From Parafilimonas sp. (GTDB lineage Bacteria; Bacteroidota; Bacteroidia; Chitinophagales; Chitinophagaceae): a stretch of DNA of 47,222 bases. Position 1 is the stretch's first letter. Every line of letters begins with the position of its first letter. Below the pieces are notes generated by a model. That model saw only the letters and a list, made by a program, of their open reading frames with translations, ran no database searches and had not been told where the DNA came from. Below, piece by piece: positions 17,032 through 25,172 of the stretch. A program made the position numbers and the translations under genes. The stretch is taken from NCBI GenBank assembly GCA_019247895.1, contig JAFBAF010000065.1, forward strand, positions 1 to 47,222. The letters are read 5' to 3'.

Positions 17032-18351
17032 ATGGCAGCATTCATTTCAAAATTCAAAAAGCTAAGCAAGAAAGAAGAAAACAAGGAACTGATAAAACAT
17101 TCATTTGCCGCATTAATCGCGAGGATTGGTGGCGCCATTGCAGCATTTTTGATGAACCTGGTTGTTGCAAGATATTTAGGAGCAAGCGAGGCGGGTTATT
17201 TTTTTTTAGCAGTTACAATTACAACGTTGATTTCAACAATCGGCCGCATTGGCGCAGACCAAACTATACTCAGGTTTGTAGGTATTTACAGCTCCGCGTC
17301 TGATTGGAATAAGGTGCATGGTGTTTTACGCAAAATTATAAACTGGTCTAACTTAACAACTATTCCGTTAACTGCAATTATCTGCGTTTTTTCTAAACAA
17401 ATTTCTGTATATATTTTTCATAAAGAAGAACTTCAATGGCCGTTGTTTTGGACATCATTATCTATTCCCTTTTTTACCCTGTATAATATATATGGCATGG
17501 CATTGCAGGGAAGAAAAAAAGTTTTACTATCGGTAACCGGCTTAAAGGTTTTAACGCCCGTATTTCTTATCATACTCATTTTAATATTTGCATTTAATGA
17601 TGGAAAATGGGCATCTATAGGTTATACAATTGCCTGTTTTATCAACTTGATTTTTGCTTATTACTGGTGGAGAAAAAAGCTTCCACCTGAATCTGCAAGA
17701 GAAGCAATAGATTCTTCTGCCTTGTGGAAAAGTTGTGGGCCCTTATGGATCGTAGCTATTATGAACGTAATAACTACCTGGGGCGGCCAATTTATAGCAG
17801 GCATTTTTAATAACTCAAAGGAACTGGCACAACTTGCTGTAACCAGAAACACCACTATACTTGTTTCTTTTGTGCTTACCGCTGTAAATAATGTGAGTGC
17901 CCCCAGATTTGCAGTAATGTATAGCGAAGGGAAAATGAATCAATTAAAAAATTACGCAAGAAATACAACCTTATTAATGACGTTAGTTGCTCTACCTATC
18001 ACACTTTTTTTATGGTTTTTCCCCGAATTTATTTTATCCTTTTTTGGAAAGGATTTTAAAGATGGCGCATGGCTTTTAAGAATTTTTTCTATTGGCCAAT
18101 TTGTAAGTGTGATTAGCGGGTCTGTTGGATATTTATTAAACATGACCGGCCATGAAAAAGATATGCGAAATGTAATGGTAATTAATGCAGCACTTTCAAT
18201 AGTGCTGGCGCTGATTTTAAATCCCATCTATGGAATTATAGGATCAGCCTTAGCATCGGCTATAAGTATTGCAAGTACAAATCTTATGGCAGTTGGGTAC
18301 GTAAAAAAGCGATTAGGGTTTAGTACAATAAGCATCTTTGGTTTTAAATAA
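17032..18351 (+). CDS. Wzx-like oligosaccharide flippase (MATE/MOP superfamily)
   Basis: A 439-aa polytopic membrane protein of the polysaccharide transporter (RfbX/Wzx) family, with about twelve hydrophobic segments. The N-terminal pattern HSFAALIARIGGAIAAFLMNLVVARYLGASEAGYFFLA is the family hallmark. It should move undecaprenyl-linked, possibly already sulfated, repeat units across the inner membrane to the polymerase. A run of nine T bases at 17199-17207 (about codons 56-58) is a potential slippage site. It is followed by a 159-bp gap without a gene, the longest spacer inside the main operon. Confidence 0.9.
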   Translation: MAAFISKFKKLSKKEENKELIKHSFAALIARIGGAIAAFLMNLVVARYLGASEAGYFFLAVTITTLISTIGRIGADQTILRFVGIYSSASDWNKVHGVLRKIINWSNLTTIPLTAIICVFSKQISVYIFHKEELQWPLFWTSLSIPFFTLYNIYGMALQGRKKVLLSVTGLKVLTPVFLIILILIFAFNDGKWASIGYTIACFINLIFAYYWWRKKLPPESAREAIDSSALWKSCGPLWIVAIMNVITTWGGQFIAGIFNNSKELAQLAVTRNTTILVSFVLTAVNNVSAPRFAVMYSEGKMNQLKNYARNTTLLMTLVALPITLFLWFFPEFILSFFGKDFKDGAWLLRIFSIGQFVSVISGSVGYLLNMTGHEKDMRNVMVINAALSIVLALILNPIYGIIGSALASAISIASTNLMAVGYVKKRLGFSTISIFGFK

Positions 18352-18510
18352 CTGCATATTATTTATTTCACTTTGATGCTTACCTCATTTGTAACAGAAC
18401 GTTTGAATATGGCAGAAATTAGTTTTGATTTGCAACTTTATTACATAAAATGCAGGCTTTATATGTATTTGTTCCAAAAGTTTTAAATGCGTAATCCTGC
18501 TTAAATTTTC

Positions 18511-19398
18511 ATGGTGAAAAGTTTTATTAAAAATACACAAAGACGGTTTCAGAATAAGGTCCAGAAAGAAGGTTCAGTATGGTTAAAGCCTTACCTTTTT
18601 CTGCTTGCCTTTTTACGGCCTGTATATTTCAATAAAGAATTTTTGTTGTTAAACGGATTAAGGCGAGAACCGAAATCCGGGCAGCAAAGTTTTATTTTTT
18701 TTACAGTACATAAAAGCGCATCAACATTCATTAAAAATACCATCATAAAACTCATTGGGCCAAGCCATATTACCGCTGTAGAGTTAAGTGGTTATCTAAG
18801 CAGGAAAAGGCAGGAAAAATATTATAACAATCCCGCTTTTATGAAAAAAGTATTATATAAAACAGGATACTTTTTTGGTGCTTTTCGTGCTTTTTATCCT
18901 TTTCCGGATTTGGATAAGTTTAAAATACTCCTGGTTTTGAGGGACCCGAGAGATGTGTTAACCTCTTTTTACTTTTCAACATTATACAATCATCCTTTAA
19001 GTACAAAAACTGTTTACGAAGAACGCAAAAAATATGAAACATATACAATCGACGAGTATGTATTGGAAACAGCGCCGGCGATGCAAAAAAAATATGCGGC
19101 TTATTGTAAAAATCTTTTAAATAGAAGTAATGTTCTTTTTTTAAAGTATGAGGATATGATAAGTGATTTCAGCAACTGGTTGCATACATTAAATTCTTTT
19201 CTTGAACTAAAAGATAATGAAGAGCAATTGCAGGAAATAATTGCAGCAACAACATTTAAAGTTGATAAAGAAGATCCAAAATCTTTTATTCGCAATATAA
19301 AGTCAGGTGACCATTTGAATAAATTAAAAACCGAAACCATTAATAAGCTAAACGAACTATTTTTTAATGAACTAAAAATGTTAGGATATAAAATATAA
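18511..19398 (+). CDS. Sulfotransferase-family protein 2
   Basis: A PAPS-dependent sulfotransferase-like protein of 295 aa. The 5'-PSB loop is FFTVHKSASTFIKNTI (about 64-78) and the 3'-PB motif is LLVLRDPRDVLTSFYFS (about 140-156), which is the classic RDPRDxxxSxY form of Sulfotransfer_1. Its C-terminal RxxKxGxH-like region (FIRNIKSGDHLNKL) is also like the P-loop-closing segment of this family. It begins after a 159-bp spacer and is 13 bp before the next sulfotransferase. Among the five it has the most canonical cytosolic/Golgi sulfotransferase motif set. Acceptor unknown. Confidence 0.85.
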   Translation: MVKSFIKNTQRRFQNKVQKEGSVWLKPYLFLLAFLRPVYFNKEFLLLNGLRREPKSGQQSFIFFTVHKSASTFIKNTIIKLIGPSHITAVELSGYLSRKRQEKYYNNPAFMKKVLYKTGYFFGAFRAFYPFPDLDKFKILLVLRDPRDVLTSFYFSTLYNHPLSTKTVYEERKKYETYTIDEYVLETAPAMQKKYAAYCKNLLNRSNVLFLKYEDMISDFSNWLHTLNSFLELKDNEEQLQEIIAATTFKVDKEDPKSFIRNIKSGDHLNKLKTETINKLNELFFNELKMLGYKI

Positions 19399-19411
19399 AT
19401 AAGAAGCTGCA

Positions 19412-20314
19412 ATGGAGCCGAAAATTGACTTAGTAATTGCTGGTGCCCAAAAAGCAGGCACTACATCTCTGAATAAATATCTTGCGCAACATCCGAATAT
19501 ATACACACACTTTACGCAGGAATTTGGCATGTTTGCCAGTAATGAAGATTTTGATAAAGGATTACAAAAAAACATCCGGGAAAATGTAGAAAAACAATTG
19601 TTAATACAACCTGGTAAAAACGTATTTATTGCAAAGAGAGTAGGTGTGATGTATAACAAAGAAATGATGCAAAAGATTTATCAATCTTATTCTGATTGCA
19701 AAATGGTAGTGATTTTAAGAAACCCTGTTGACAGAGCTTTTTCTGCATTCAACTATTGCAGAATGGCAGGCATGGAGCCTTATAAGAAATTTGAAGACGC
19801 ACTTTATATAAACGATCCGGCAAGGTTCACCAATCCGAATTTTAAAAGAAACTGCGATTATATTTATCGAAGCAATTATCTTGCCCCTCTTCAAAATATG
19901 CAACTTATTTTCCCTGCAGAAAATATTAAGGTGTATATATTTGAAGAAATCGTAAAAAACTTAAAAGCGCCTCTAAATGAAATGGTGGATTCTCTTAACT
20001 TACCGCCTTTCGAATTTGATACGAAGAAGAATTATAATGAAGGAAGTGCATCGAGGTTTGATACAGTTTCAAAATTAACAGCGCCGGGAAACTTTAATAT
20101 TTTAAAAAAAGTTTTTACTGTACAGCAACGGGTAAAAATGAAAGAGTATTTAAAAAAATTAAATTCAAAAAAGAATGCTTCTGCAAAAGAAACGTTATCT
20201 GAAAATACCCGTAAATATTTAGTTGGTATATTTCGTCAAGAAGTACAGGAACTTGAACAATTTTTAAAGCTTCCGGTTAAAAGATACTGGCCTGAATTTT
20301 TTACTACATCATGA
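19412..20314 (+). CDS. Sulfotransferase-family protein 3 (heparan-sulfate-sulfotransferase-like)
   Basis: A 300-aa protein with the strongest resemblance to heparan sulfate/NDST-type sulfotransferases. It shows the 5'-PSB IAGAQKAGTTSLNKYLAQHPNI (9-30), followed by the expected acidic/aromatic stretch TQEFGMF (KE(I/F)xxF in the family), and the 3'-PB MVVILRNPVDRAFSAFNY (98-114). A later RSNYLAPLQNMQLIFPAENIKVYIFEEI matches the Y-xxxLxxW/FxxExxxVxxxE segment. It should sulfate a sugar hydroxyl or amine. Its stop overlaps the next gene's ATG by 4 bp (ATGA), implying translational coupling. Confidence 0.88.
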   Translation: MEPKIDLVIAGAQKAGTTSLNKYLAQHPNIYTHFTQEFGMFASNEDFDKGLQKNIRENVEKQLLIQPGKNVFIAKRVGVMYNKEMMQKIYQSYSDCKMVVILRNPVDRAFSAFNYCRMAGMEPYKKFEDALYINDPARFTNPNFKRNCDYIYRSNYLAPLQNMQLIFPAENIKVYIFEEIVKNLKAPLNEMVDSLNLPPFEFDTKKNYNEGSASRFDTVSKLTAPGNFNILKKVFTVQQRVKMKEYLKKLNSKKNASAKETLSENTRKYLVGIFRQEVQELEQFLKLPVKRYWPEFFTTS

Positions 20315-21015
20315 GCAATTATTTTTTTAATTTAAAATATAAGGTTGCTAACAAGGTATCCAACTATCCGGGCTTATATAAAATGATAAGTAAGGGTTTA
20401 ACCGGCCGTGATTGTTATACAACAAAAGATAGTGATATAGTTATTGACGGGCATCCGCGATCTGCAAATACTTATGCCACCTATGCTTTTAAAATCGCCC
20501 AAACCAAAGATTTAATAATTGCCAATCATATACATAAAAAATCGCAGTTTTTAACTGCAGAAAAGTACGGTATACCTGCAATTTTACTTATAAGAGAACC
20601 GATGGATTGTATTGCTTCAATGCTTATTCGTCAGCCAAAATACGATCCAACGGTATTGTTTGATGGTTACTATTTTTTGTACAACGGATTAAAAGACTCC
20701 AATGCGTTTGTTGTGGGCGAATTTAATGAAGTAATAAATAATTACGCTGAAGTTATTAAGCGTGTAAATAAAAGGTTTGACAAAAATTTTGATCTGTATT
20801 ACAAAACAGAAGAAAATGAAAAACTGGTAAAACATATAGTGCAAACACAGGATGAATTAAAAGGCGCCAGCGATTATGATCAAAGGGTTGCTTATCCAAA
20901 CGAAACAAGAAAAAAGGTAATGAATGATGTGAAAAAAAGGCTTCAGCAGGAAATATATAAAACTGACTACAGTAAATGTAAAAAGATATATGATCACTTC
21001 ATGAACAAACAATAA
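20311..21015 (+). CDS. Sulfotransferase-family protein 4
   Basis: A 234-aa sulfotransferase-like protein. The 5'-PSB-like loop is IDGHPRSANTYATYAF (45-60), with Arg-Ser-Ala-Asn-Thr in place of Lys-x-Gly-Thr-Thr. The 3'-PB is ILLIREPMDCIASMLIRQ (91-108), where REPxDxxxS replaces RxPxDxxxS. The set of replacements makes it a divergent member of the superfamily. It overlaps sulfotransferase 3 by 4 bp (ATGA) and precedes the GT4 gene by 27 bp. It may act as the partner of sulfotransferase 3 at a different position of the same sugar. Function inferred from motifs only. Confidence 0.75.
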   Translation: MSNYFFNLKYKVANKVSNYPGLYKMISKGLTGRDCYTTKDSDIVIDGHPRSANTYATYAFKIAQTKDLIIANHIHKKSQFLTAEKYGIPAILLIREPMDCIASMLIRQPKYDPTVLFDGYYFLYNGLKDSNAFVVGEFNEVINNYAEVIKRVNKRFDKNFDLYYKTEENEKLVKHIVQTQDELKGASDYDQRVAYPNETRKKVMNDVKKRLQQEIYKTDYSKCKKIYDHFMNKQ

Positions 21016-21042
21016 GGTTTAACAGATCTGCAAAAACTGATA

Positions 21043-22185
21043 ATGAAAAGCTCAAGAAAAATATTTATAAATACGTTACCTACAATTCAAACTTCTGGCG
21101 GCATACTTACATTTTTATTGGAATTATTATATGCGCTGGCTGATAACAACAACTCTCAACTGAATTACTGTCTCATTTGCTCCGAGATAAATGAACATCT
21201 TTTCATACCTTTTAAAAAATACAGCAATTTTTCAGTTAAAGTAGTAAAGGTTGATAACAGCAATCCGATAAAACGTATTTTTTATGAGCAATTTGTTCTG
21301 CCCAAATTTTTAAATACCCAAAAAAATGCGGTGGTTTTAAATATTTGTAATGTAGCCATGCTGCGGTGCAAAATTCCACAGATAACAATTATACAGGCGC
21401 AATTAAGTATTGCCAAATTAAGGAAAACCTTGCCTAAAGATGTTGTTTGCATAACTACTTTGCATAAAATTTATTATGATACATTCTTAGAAAGATCGAT
21501 TCGAAAATCAACAAAAACAATTGCTATTTCAAATTACATGGTTCAGTTTCTTAAAAAATATGAGGATAAACTGGCTGTTATACATGAAGGGGTGAATTTT
21601 AACTTTTTTGCAAATCCTGATAAAAATATAAAACAAAATTCAAGGCCATATATTCTCTCCTTAAGCACTTTATTCCCGCATAAAAATATGAACAGGGTTA
21701 TTGAAGCCTTCAGCATATTTATTAAAAGCACAAACCTTGATTTTGATTTGCTTATTGTGGGAAAAGATCCTGATGGCAGGCAAATGCCAAAGCTAAAAGA
21801 ACTTGCCGAAAAGCTTGGTATAGCCAACAGGGTTATATTTAAAGGATGGATAGCTACCGATGAAATACCGGGTATTTACGCTAATGCAACAATATTTCTT
21901 TATTTATCAAGTATGGAATTTTTCGGATTGCCTGTTTTGGAGGCTATGGCTGCTGAAGTGCCTGTAATTGCAGCTAACAAAATGTCAATACCGGAAGTAG
22001 TGAATAATGCCGGCATTTTAGTGGAACCGGATGATGTAGAAAATGTATCAAGACATATTGAGCATATTGTAAAAAATGAACAGTATAAAAAAAACCTCGT
22101 TGCGGCGGGCAGGGAAAATATTAAAAATTTTGATTGGCATTTCACTGCTAAAAAATTTGAAACATTGTTTTTAAACGCTAACTAA
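21043..22185 (+). CDS. GT4-family glycosyltransferase
   Basis: A 380-aa retaining GT-B glycosyltransferase. The C-terminal donor domain starts near residue 203 (RPYILSLSTLFPHKNMNRVIEAF) and holds LIVGKDPDGRQMPKLKELAEKLGIANRVIFKGW and the E-x7-E motif EFFGLPVLEAMA (about 292-303). The His in FPHKN is typical of mannosyl/rhamnosyl-type members. It sits between sulfotransferases 4 and 5, suggesting that one of them acts on the sugar it adds. Its N-terminal domain is divergent, as is usual for acceptor-binding halves. Confidence 0.88.
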   Translation: MKSSRKIFINTLPTIQTSGGILTFLLELLYALADNNNSQLNYCLICSEINEHLFIPFKKYSNFSVKVVKVDNSNPIKRIFYEQFVLPKFLNTQKNAVVLNICNVAMLRCKIPQITIIQAQLSIAKLRKTLPKDVVCITTLHKIYYDTFLERSIRKSTKTIAISNYMVQFLKKYEDKLAVIHEGVNFNFFANPDKNIKQNSRPYILSLSTLFPHKNMNRVIEAFSIFIKSTNLDFDLLIVGKDPDGRQMPKLKELAEKLGIANRVIFKGWIATDEIPGIYANATIFLYLSSMEFFGLPVLEAMAAEVPVIAANKMSIPEVVNNAGILVEPDDVENVSRHIEHIVKNEQYKKNLVAAGRENIKNFDWHFTAKKFETLFLNAN

Positions 22186-22195
22186 GTATTGATGT

Positions 22196-22927
22196 ATGGT
22201 TATTTCTGACGAGCATAAGTATGTGTTTATAGAAATGATTCGCACCGGCTCAACTGCTATTAGTGCTGAACTATGTGAGTACTACGGCGGAAGAAAAATA
22301 TTGAATAAGCATTCATATTACCATGAATTTTTAAAAATTGCTAATAAAGAACAAAAAGAATATTTTGTTTTTGTAGGGTGCCGAAACCCGCTGGATATGG
22401 CTGTAAGCGGATACATAAAATACAAGAGCGATCACCTTGGCCGGTATTCTGATCCTAAGCAATGGAGGAGGAATGGAGGAACGATAACGGATAAAAATCT
22501 GAAGATTTATAATGACATCCAGAAAAATAATTTAAGTTTTAACCAGTACCTGAAAAAGTATTACAGGTTGCCGTACAGCAATACATCGGTTATAAATAAT
22601 GAAGACGCGGATTTTGTAATCCGGTTTGAAAATATACAGGAGGATTTTAAAAAAGTATTGGGTTTGCTTAATCTAAAACAAATACGTGACATACCTATTA
22701 AAAATAAAACCGCAGCAAAAGATAATTTTTTAAGTTATTATACAAAAGATATTCAGCCTTATGCATTATTTATTTTTGGGCCTATAATGAAAAAATTTGG
22801 ATACGGGTTTCCTGCAGATTGGCCAAAGCAAAAATTTGAGTTTATATCCAATACTATTTTTGAGTTATATACGATTGCCAAAAAAATTTACTGGCGAAGC
22901 ACAAAAAGTAATTCAATGCCAGATTAA
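22196..22927 (+). CDS. Sulfotransferase-family protein 5
   Basis: A 243-aa sulfotransferase-like protein. The 5'-PSB loop is VFIEMIRTGSTAISAEL (10-26) and the 3'-PB motif is VFVGCRNPLDMAVSGYIKYK (58-77). The arrangement (loop very near the N-terminus, short spacing to the 3'-PB) resembles sulfotransferase 1, though the two are clearly different sequences. It lies 10 bp after the GT4 gene and 40 bp before the GT26 gene. It would use PAPS in the cytoplasm; acceptor unknown. Confidence 0.75.
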   Translation: MVISDEHKYVFIEMIRTGSTAISAELCEYYGGRKILNKHSYYHEFLKIANKEQKEYFVFVGCRNPLDMAVSGYIKYKSDHLGRYSDPKQWRRNGGTITDKNLKIYNDIQKNNLSFNQYLKKYYRLPYSNTSVINNEDADFVIRFENIQEDFKKVLGLLNLKQIRDIPIKNKTAAKDNFLSYYTKDIQPYALFIFGPIMKKFGYGFPADWPKQKFEFISNTIFELYTIAKKIYWRSTKSNSMPD

Positions 22928-22952
22928 GCAATCATCTAATATATTGCACATG

Positions 22953-22960
22953 TATATTTG
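22953..22960 (+). promoter_or_regulatory. Possible -7 promoter element before GT26 gene
   Basis: TATATTTG matches TAnnTTTG exactly, only 6 bp before ATG 22967. If used, the transcript would be nearly leaderless. No -33 TTTG is evident, so this may be chance. Confidence 0.25.
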
Positions 22961-22966
22961 CTGAAC

Positions 22967-23710
22967 ATGGAACACCGCGATACACTTAAAATTCTTGGGA
23001 TTGATTTTATAAATACGTCAACGCAGCAGGTAGTTAACATTTTAAAGAATGGTGGCCTTTTGGTTGTTCCGGCGGCACCTGCACTTATCAATATAAAAAA
23101 AGACCCTGCTTATTACAGCGCTTTGCAAACTGCGGATGTTGTAATACCCGATAGCGGTTACATGGCCTTATTATGGAATTTTTTTCATCACAATAAAATT
23201 AAAAGAATATCAGGCCTTGAATTTCTTAACAGTTTTTTCAAAGATGAAGATGTAAAAAAAACTTCAGCTTTATTTTTAGTCGATCCCAGGCCAACTGAAG
23301 CGCAGCATAACCTGAATTATTTAAAAAAATCAGGCTTTAAAATAGCTGATGATATGTCTTACCTGGCGCCAATGTATAAGAAAGATAAAGTAGAGGATCC
23401 CGAATTATTAAACATCATCGAACAGAAAAAACCGAAATATGTAATTATAAATTTAGGCGGTGGTACGCAGGAAAAATTAGGGGCGTATTTAAAAAATAAT
23501 TTAAGTTATAAACCAGCTATCATTTGTACAGGAGCAGCTATCGCATTTTTAACAGGCCAACAGGCAAGCATACCCACATGGGGAGATAAACTATTTTTAG
23601 GCTGGTTATTCCGGTGCATCCAAAATCCGAAATTGTATGTACCACGATATTTTAAAGCTTTTCAATTAGCAATATTTATGTTTCGTTACGGACAGCAGCA
23701 GCCTCTTTAA
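22967..23710 (+). CDS. WecG/TagA/CpsF (GT26) family glycosyltransferase
   Basis: A glycosyltransferase of family GT26, about 247 aa from ATG 22967. The track's earlier TTG at 22958 adds only three residues and would overlap a -7 promoter-like element. Family marks include the opening ILGIDFINTSTQQVVNIL, the ADVVIPDSGYMAL segment (usual A(D/W)xxxPDGxGxV) and the C-terminal IICTGAAIAFLTGQQASIPTWGDKLFLGWLFRCIQNPKLYVPRY (usual VGGxFDFxAG...P...xGLEWxxRLxxEP). Members transfer ManNAc(A), glucose or glucuronic acid to the first lipid-linked sugar, so it may add sugar two of the repeat unit. Some consensus positions (Gly after PD, the FD pair) are changed. Confidence 0.82.
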   Translation: MEHRDTLKILGIDFINTSTQQVVNILKNGGLLVVPAAPALINIKKDPAYYSALQTADVVIPDSGYMALLWNFFHHNKIKRISGLEFLNSFFKDEDVKKTSALFLVDPRPTEAQHNLNYLKKSGFKIADDMSYLAPMYKKDKVEDPELLNIIEQKKPKYVIINLGGGTQEKLGAYLKNNLSYKPAIICTGAAIAFLTGQQASIPTWGDKLFLGWLFRCIQNPKLYVPRYFKAFQLAIFMFRYGQQQPL

Positions 23711-23753
23711 ACTTATTACGTATAAATAAAATAAGAAAAAAATCAATTTAGTT

Positions 23754-24752
23754 ATGCAGAAAAAAGCTCTCGTTTGTGGTGCCGGTGGTTTTATTGGCGG
23801 GCACCTGGTTAACCGGTTGAAATCGGAAGGTTATTGGGTTCGCGGAGTTGATTTAAAAGAAAATGAATATGGCAACGGCAATTCAGATGAATTTATAGTT
23901 GGTGATTTGCGCGATCCGAAATTAGTTGAGGAAGTTGTTTCAGAGGATTTGGAGGAGATTTACCAGTTGGCTGCAGATATGGGCGGCGCGGGTTTTGTTT
24001 TCACAGGCGAAAATGATGCAGCCATCATGCACAACAGCGCCTTAATAAATTTGAATGTGTTGGAGGAAGCAAAAAATAAAGGCATTAAAAAAATATTTTA
24101 TTCTTCATCTGCCTGCATGTATCCGGAATATAACCAGCTTGATCCTGACAATCCGAAATGTTCTGAGGATTCTGCTTATCCTGCAGCGCCGGATAGTGAA
24201 TATGGCTGGGAAAAATTATTTAGCGAAAGATTGTATTTAACCTATCACCGTAATCATGGGCTTGAGGTGCGTGTGGCAAGGTTTCATAACATTTTTGGCC
24301 CGCAGGGAACCTGGGAAGGCGGCCGCGAAAAAGCACCTGCCGCAGTTTGCAGAAAAGTAGCATTAGCACCAGAAGGTGGCGTAATAGAAATTTGGGGTGA
24401 TGGTAAGCAAACACGTTCATTTCTTATCGTTCACGAATGTGTTGAGGGTATAAGAAGATTAATGGAAAGCGATTTTATCGGCCCGGTAAATATTGGCTCA
24501 GAAGAAATGATTTCGATAAATGACTTTGCGAAAATGGTAACAAATATTTCAGGCAAAAATCTTTCAGTAAAAAATATAAAAGGGCCAACTGGTGTACGGG
24601 GAAGAAATTCTGATAACGCACTTATAAAAGAAAAATTAGGTTGGGCACCTTCGCAACCTTTAAAAGTTGGTGTTGAAGAAACATATAATTGGATAGTTGA
24701 ACAAATAGCAAAAAAGCAAAAGCTTGAGTCAAAAACTTTGTCAATCGCTTAG
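23754..24752 (+). CDS. GDP-mannose 3,5-epimerase homologue (GDP-L-galactose / GDP-L-gulose synthesis)
   Basis: An extended short-chain dehydrogenase/epimerase, 332 aa, very close in motif content to plant GDP-mannose 3,5-epimerase. It has the NAD-binding GAGGFIGGHL (9-18), the DMGGAGF block, SSACMYPE with Cys121, and YGWEK (Tyr150, Lys154). It also has FHNIFGPQGTWEGGREKAPAAVCRK with Lys193, then IWGDGKQTRSF, NIGSEEMISIN and GVRGRNSDN. From family knowledge, the Cys in SSAC and the Lys in GREK are the acid/base pair for C3/C5 epimerisation. It should turn GDP-D-mannose into GDP-L-galactose (or GDP-L-gulose). The product is the likely donor for one of the local glycosyltransferases. Other nucleotide-sugar epimerases lack this block combination. 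Confidence 0.85.
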   Translation: MQKKALVCGAGGFIGGHLVNRLKSEGYWVRGVDLKENEYGNGNSDEFIVGDLRDPKLVEEVVSEDLEEIYQLAADMGGAGFVFTGENDAAIMHNSALINLNVLEEAKNKGIKKIFYSSSACMYPEYNQLDPDNPKCSEDSAYPAAPDSEYGWEKLFSERLYLTYHRNHGLEVRVARFHNIFGPQGTWEGGREKAPAAVCRKVALAPEGGVIEIWGDGKQTRSFLIVHECVEGIRRLMESDFIGPVNIGSEEMISINDFAKMVTNISGKNLSVKNIKGPTGVRGRNSDNALIKEKLGWAPSQPLKVGVEETYNWIVEQIAKKQKLESKTLSIA

Positions 24753-25071
24753 CGATATTAAGCCGGTTCCTACTGTACATAATTTAGGCGAGAAATTTGT
24801 TTTTTTAAAAAACGAAGACACTCCAACCGCTGTTACACAATTTGCTTTTGGTAAATTAATGCCTGGCGAAGATGTTGAGTCGCATCTTCATCCAACAATG
24901 GAGGAATGTTTTTATTTTCTTAGTGGTGCGGGAGAATATACGGTTGATAATTTTGCATATATGGTAAAACCGGAAACTTTTCTCAGAATTCCTGCCAACA
25001 CATTACACAGTTTAAAAGTAACGAGTATAACGCCTTTAACTTTCGTTTATTTCGGCGTTGCGGTTGATTAA
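24724..25071 (+). CDS. Small cupin-domain protein
   Basis: A 115-aa single-domain cupin. The metal-binding first motif is GEDVESHLHPTMEECFYFLSGAGEYTVD (HxH...E) and the second is RIPANTLHSLKVTS, with the fourth ligand His. The core fold is seen in sugar-phosphate isomerases, sugar-modifying enzymes and binding proteins. Its start is TTG at 24724, overlapping the epimerase gene by 29 bp; no ATG is available before the domain. The tight overlap suggests coupled expression and a role in making or editing the same nucleotide sugar, but that is inference. No acyl- or sugar-specific motif lets me name the reaction. Confidence 0.75.
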   Translation: MSQKLCQSLSDIKPVPTVHNLGEKFVFLKNEDTPTAVTQFAFGKLMPGEDVESHLHPTMEECFYFLSGAGEYTVDNFAYMVKPETFLRIPANTLHSLKVTSITPLTFVYFGVAVD

Positions 25072-25172
25072 TTTTACATGCTGATTTCTTGCTTAAAGAA
25101 ACTTCAAAACTTGTTGTATCATTTCGTCAAAATATTTGTATTATTTTTACTTCAAGCAAATCATCCACTTTA

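Noticed and set aside
17010-17303. 97-aa plus-strand ORF overlapping the flippase start
   Set aside because: Out of frame with the flippase, composition not protein-like, no motif; considered as a possible slipped-frame product of the nine-T run but there is no support for it as a gene.
18352-18510. Possible promoter in the 159-bp gap after the flippase gene (TAGTTTTG at 18420-18427)
   Set aside because: The -7 match is fine but the nearest TTTG elements lie 14 and 28 bp upstream, not at the expected 17-19 bp; recorded as unsupported.
24055-24240. Small ORF inside the epimerase gene
   Set aside because: Alternative-frame shadow of a strongly conserved enzyme.
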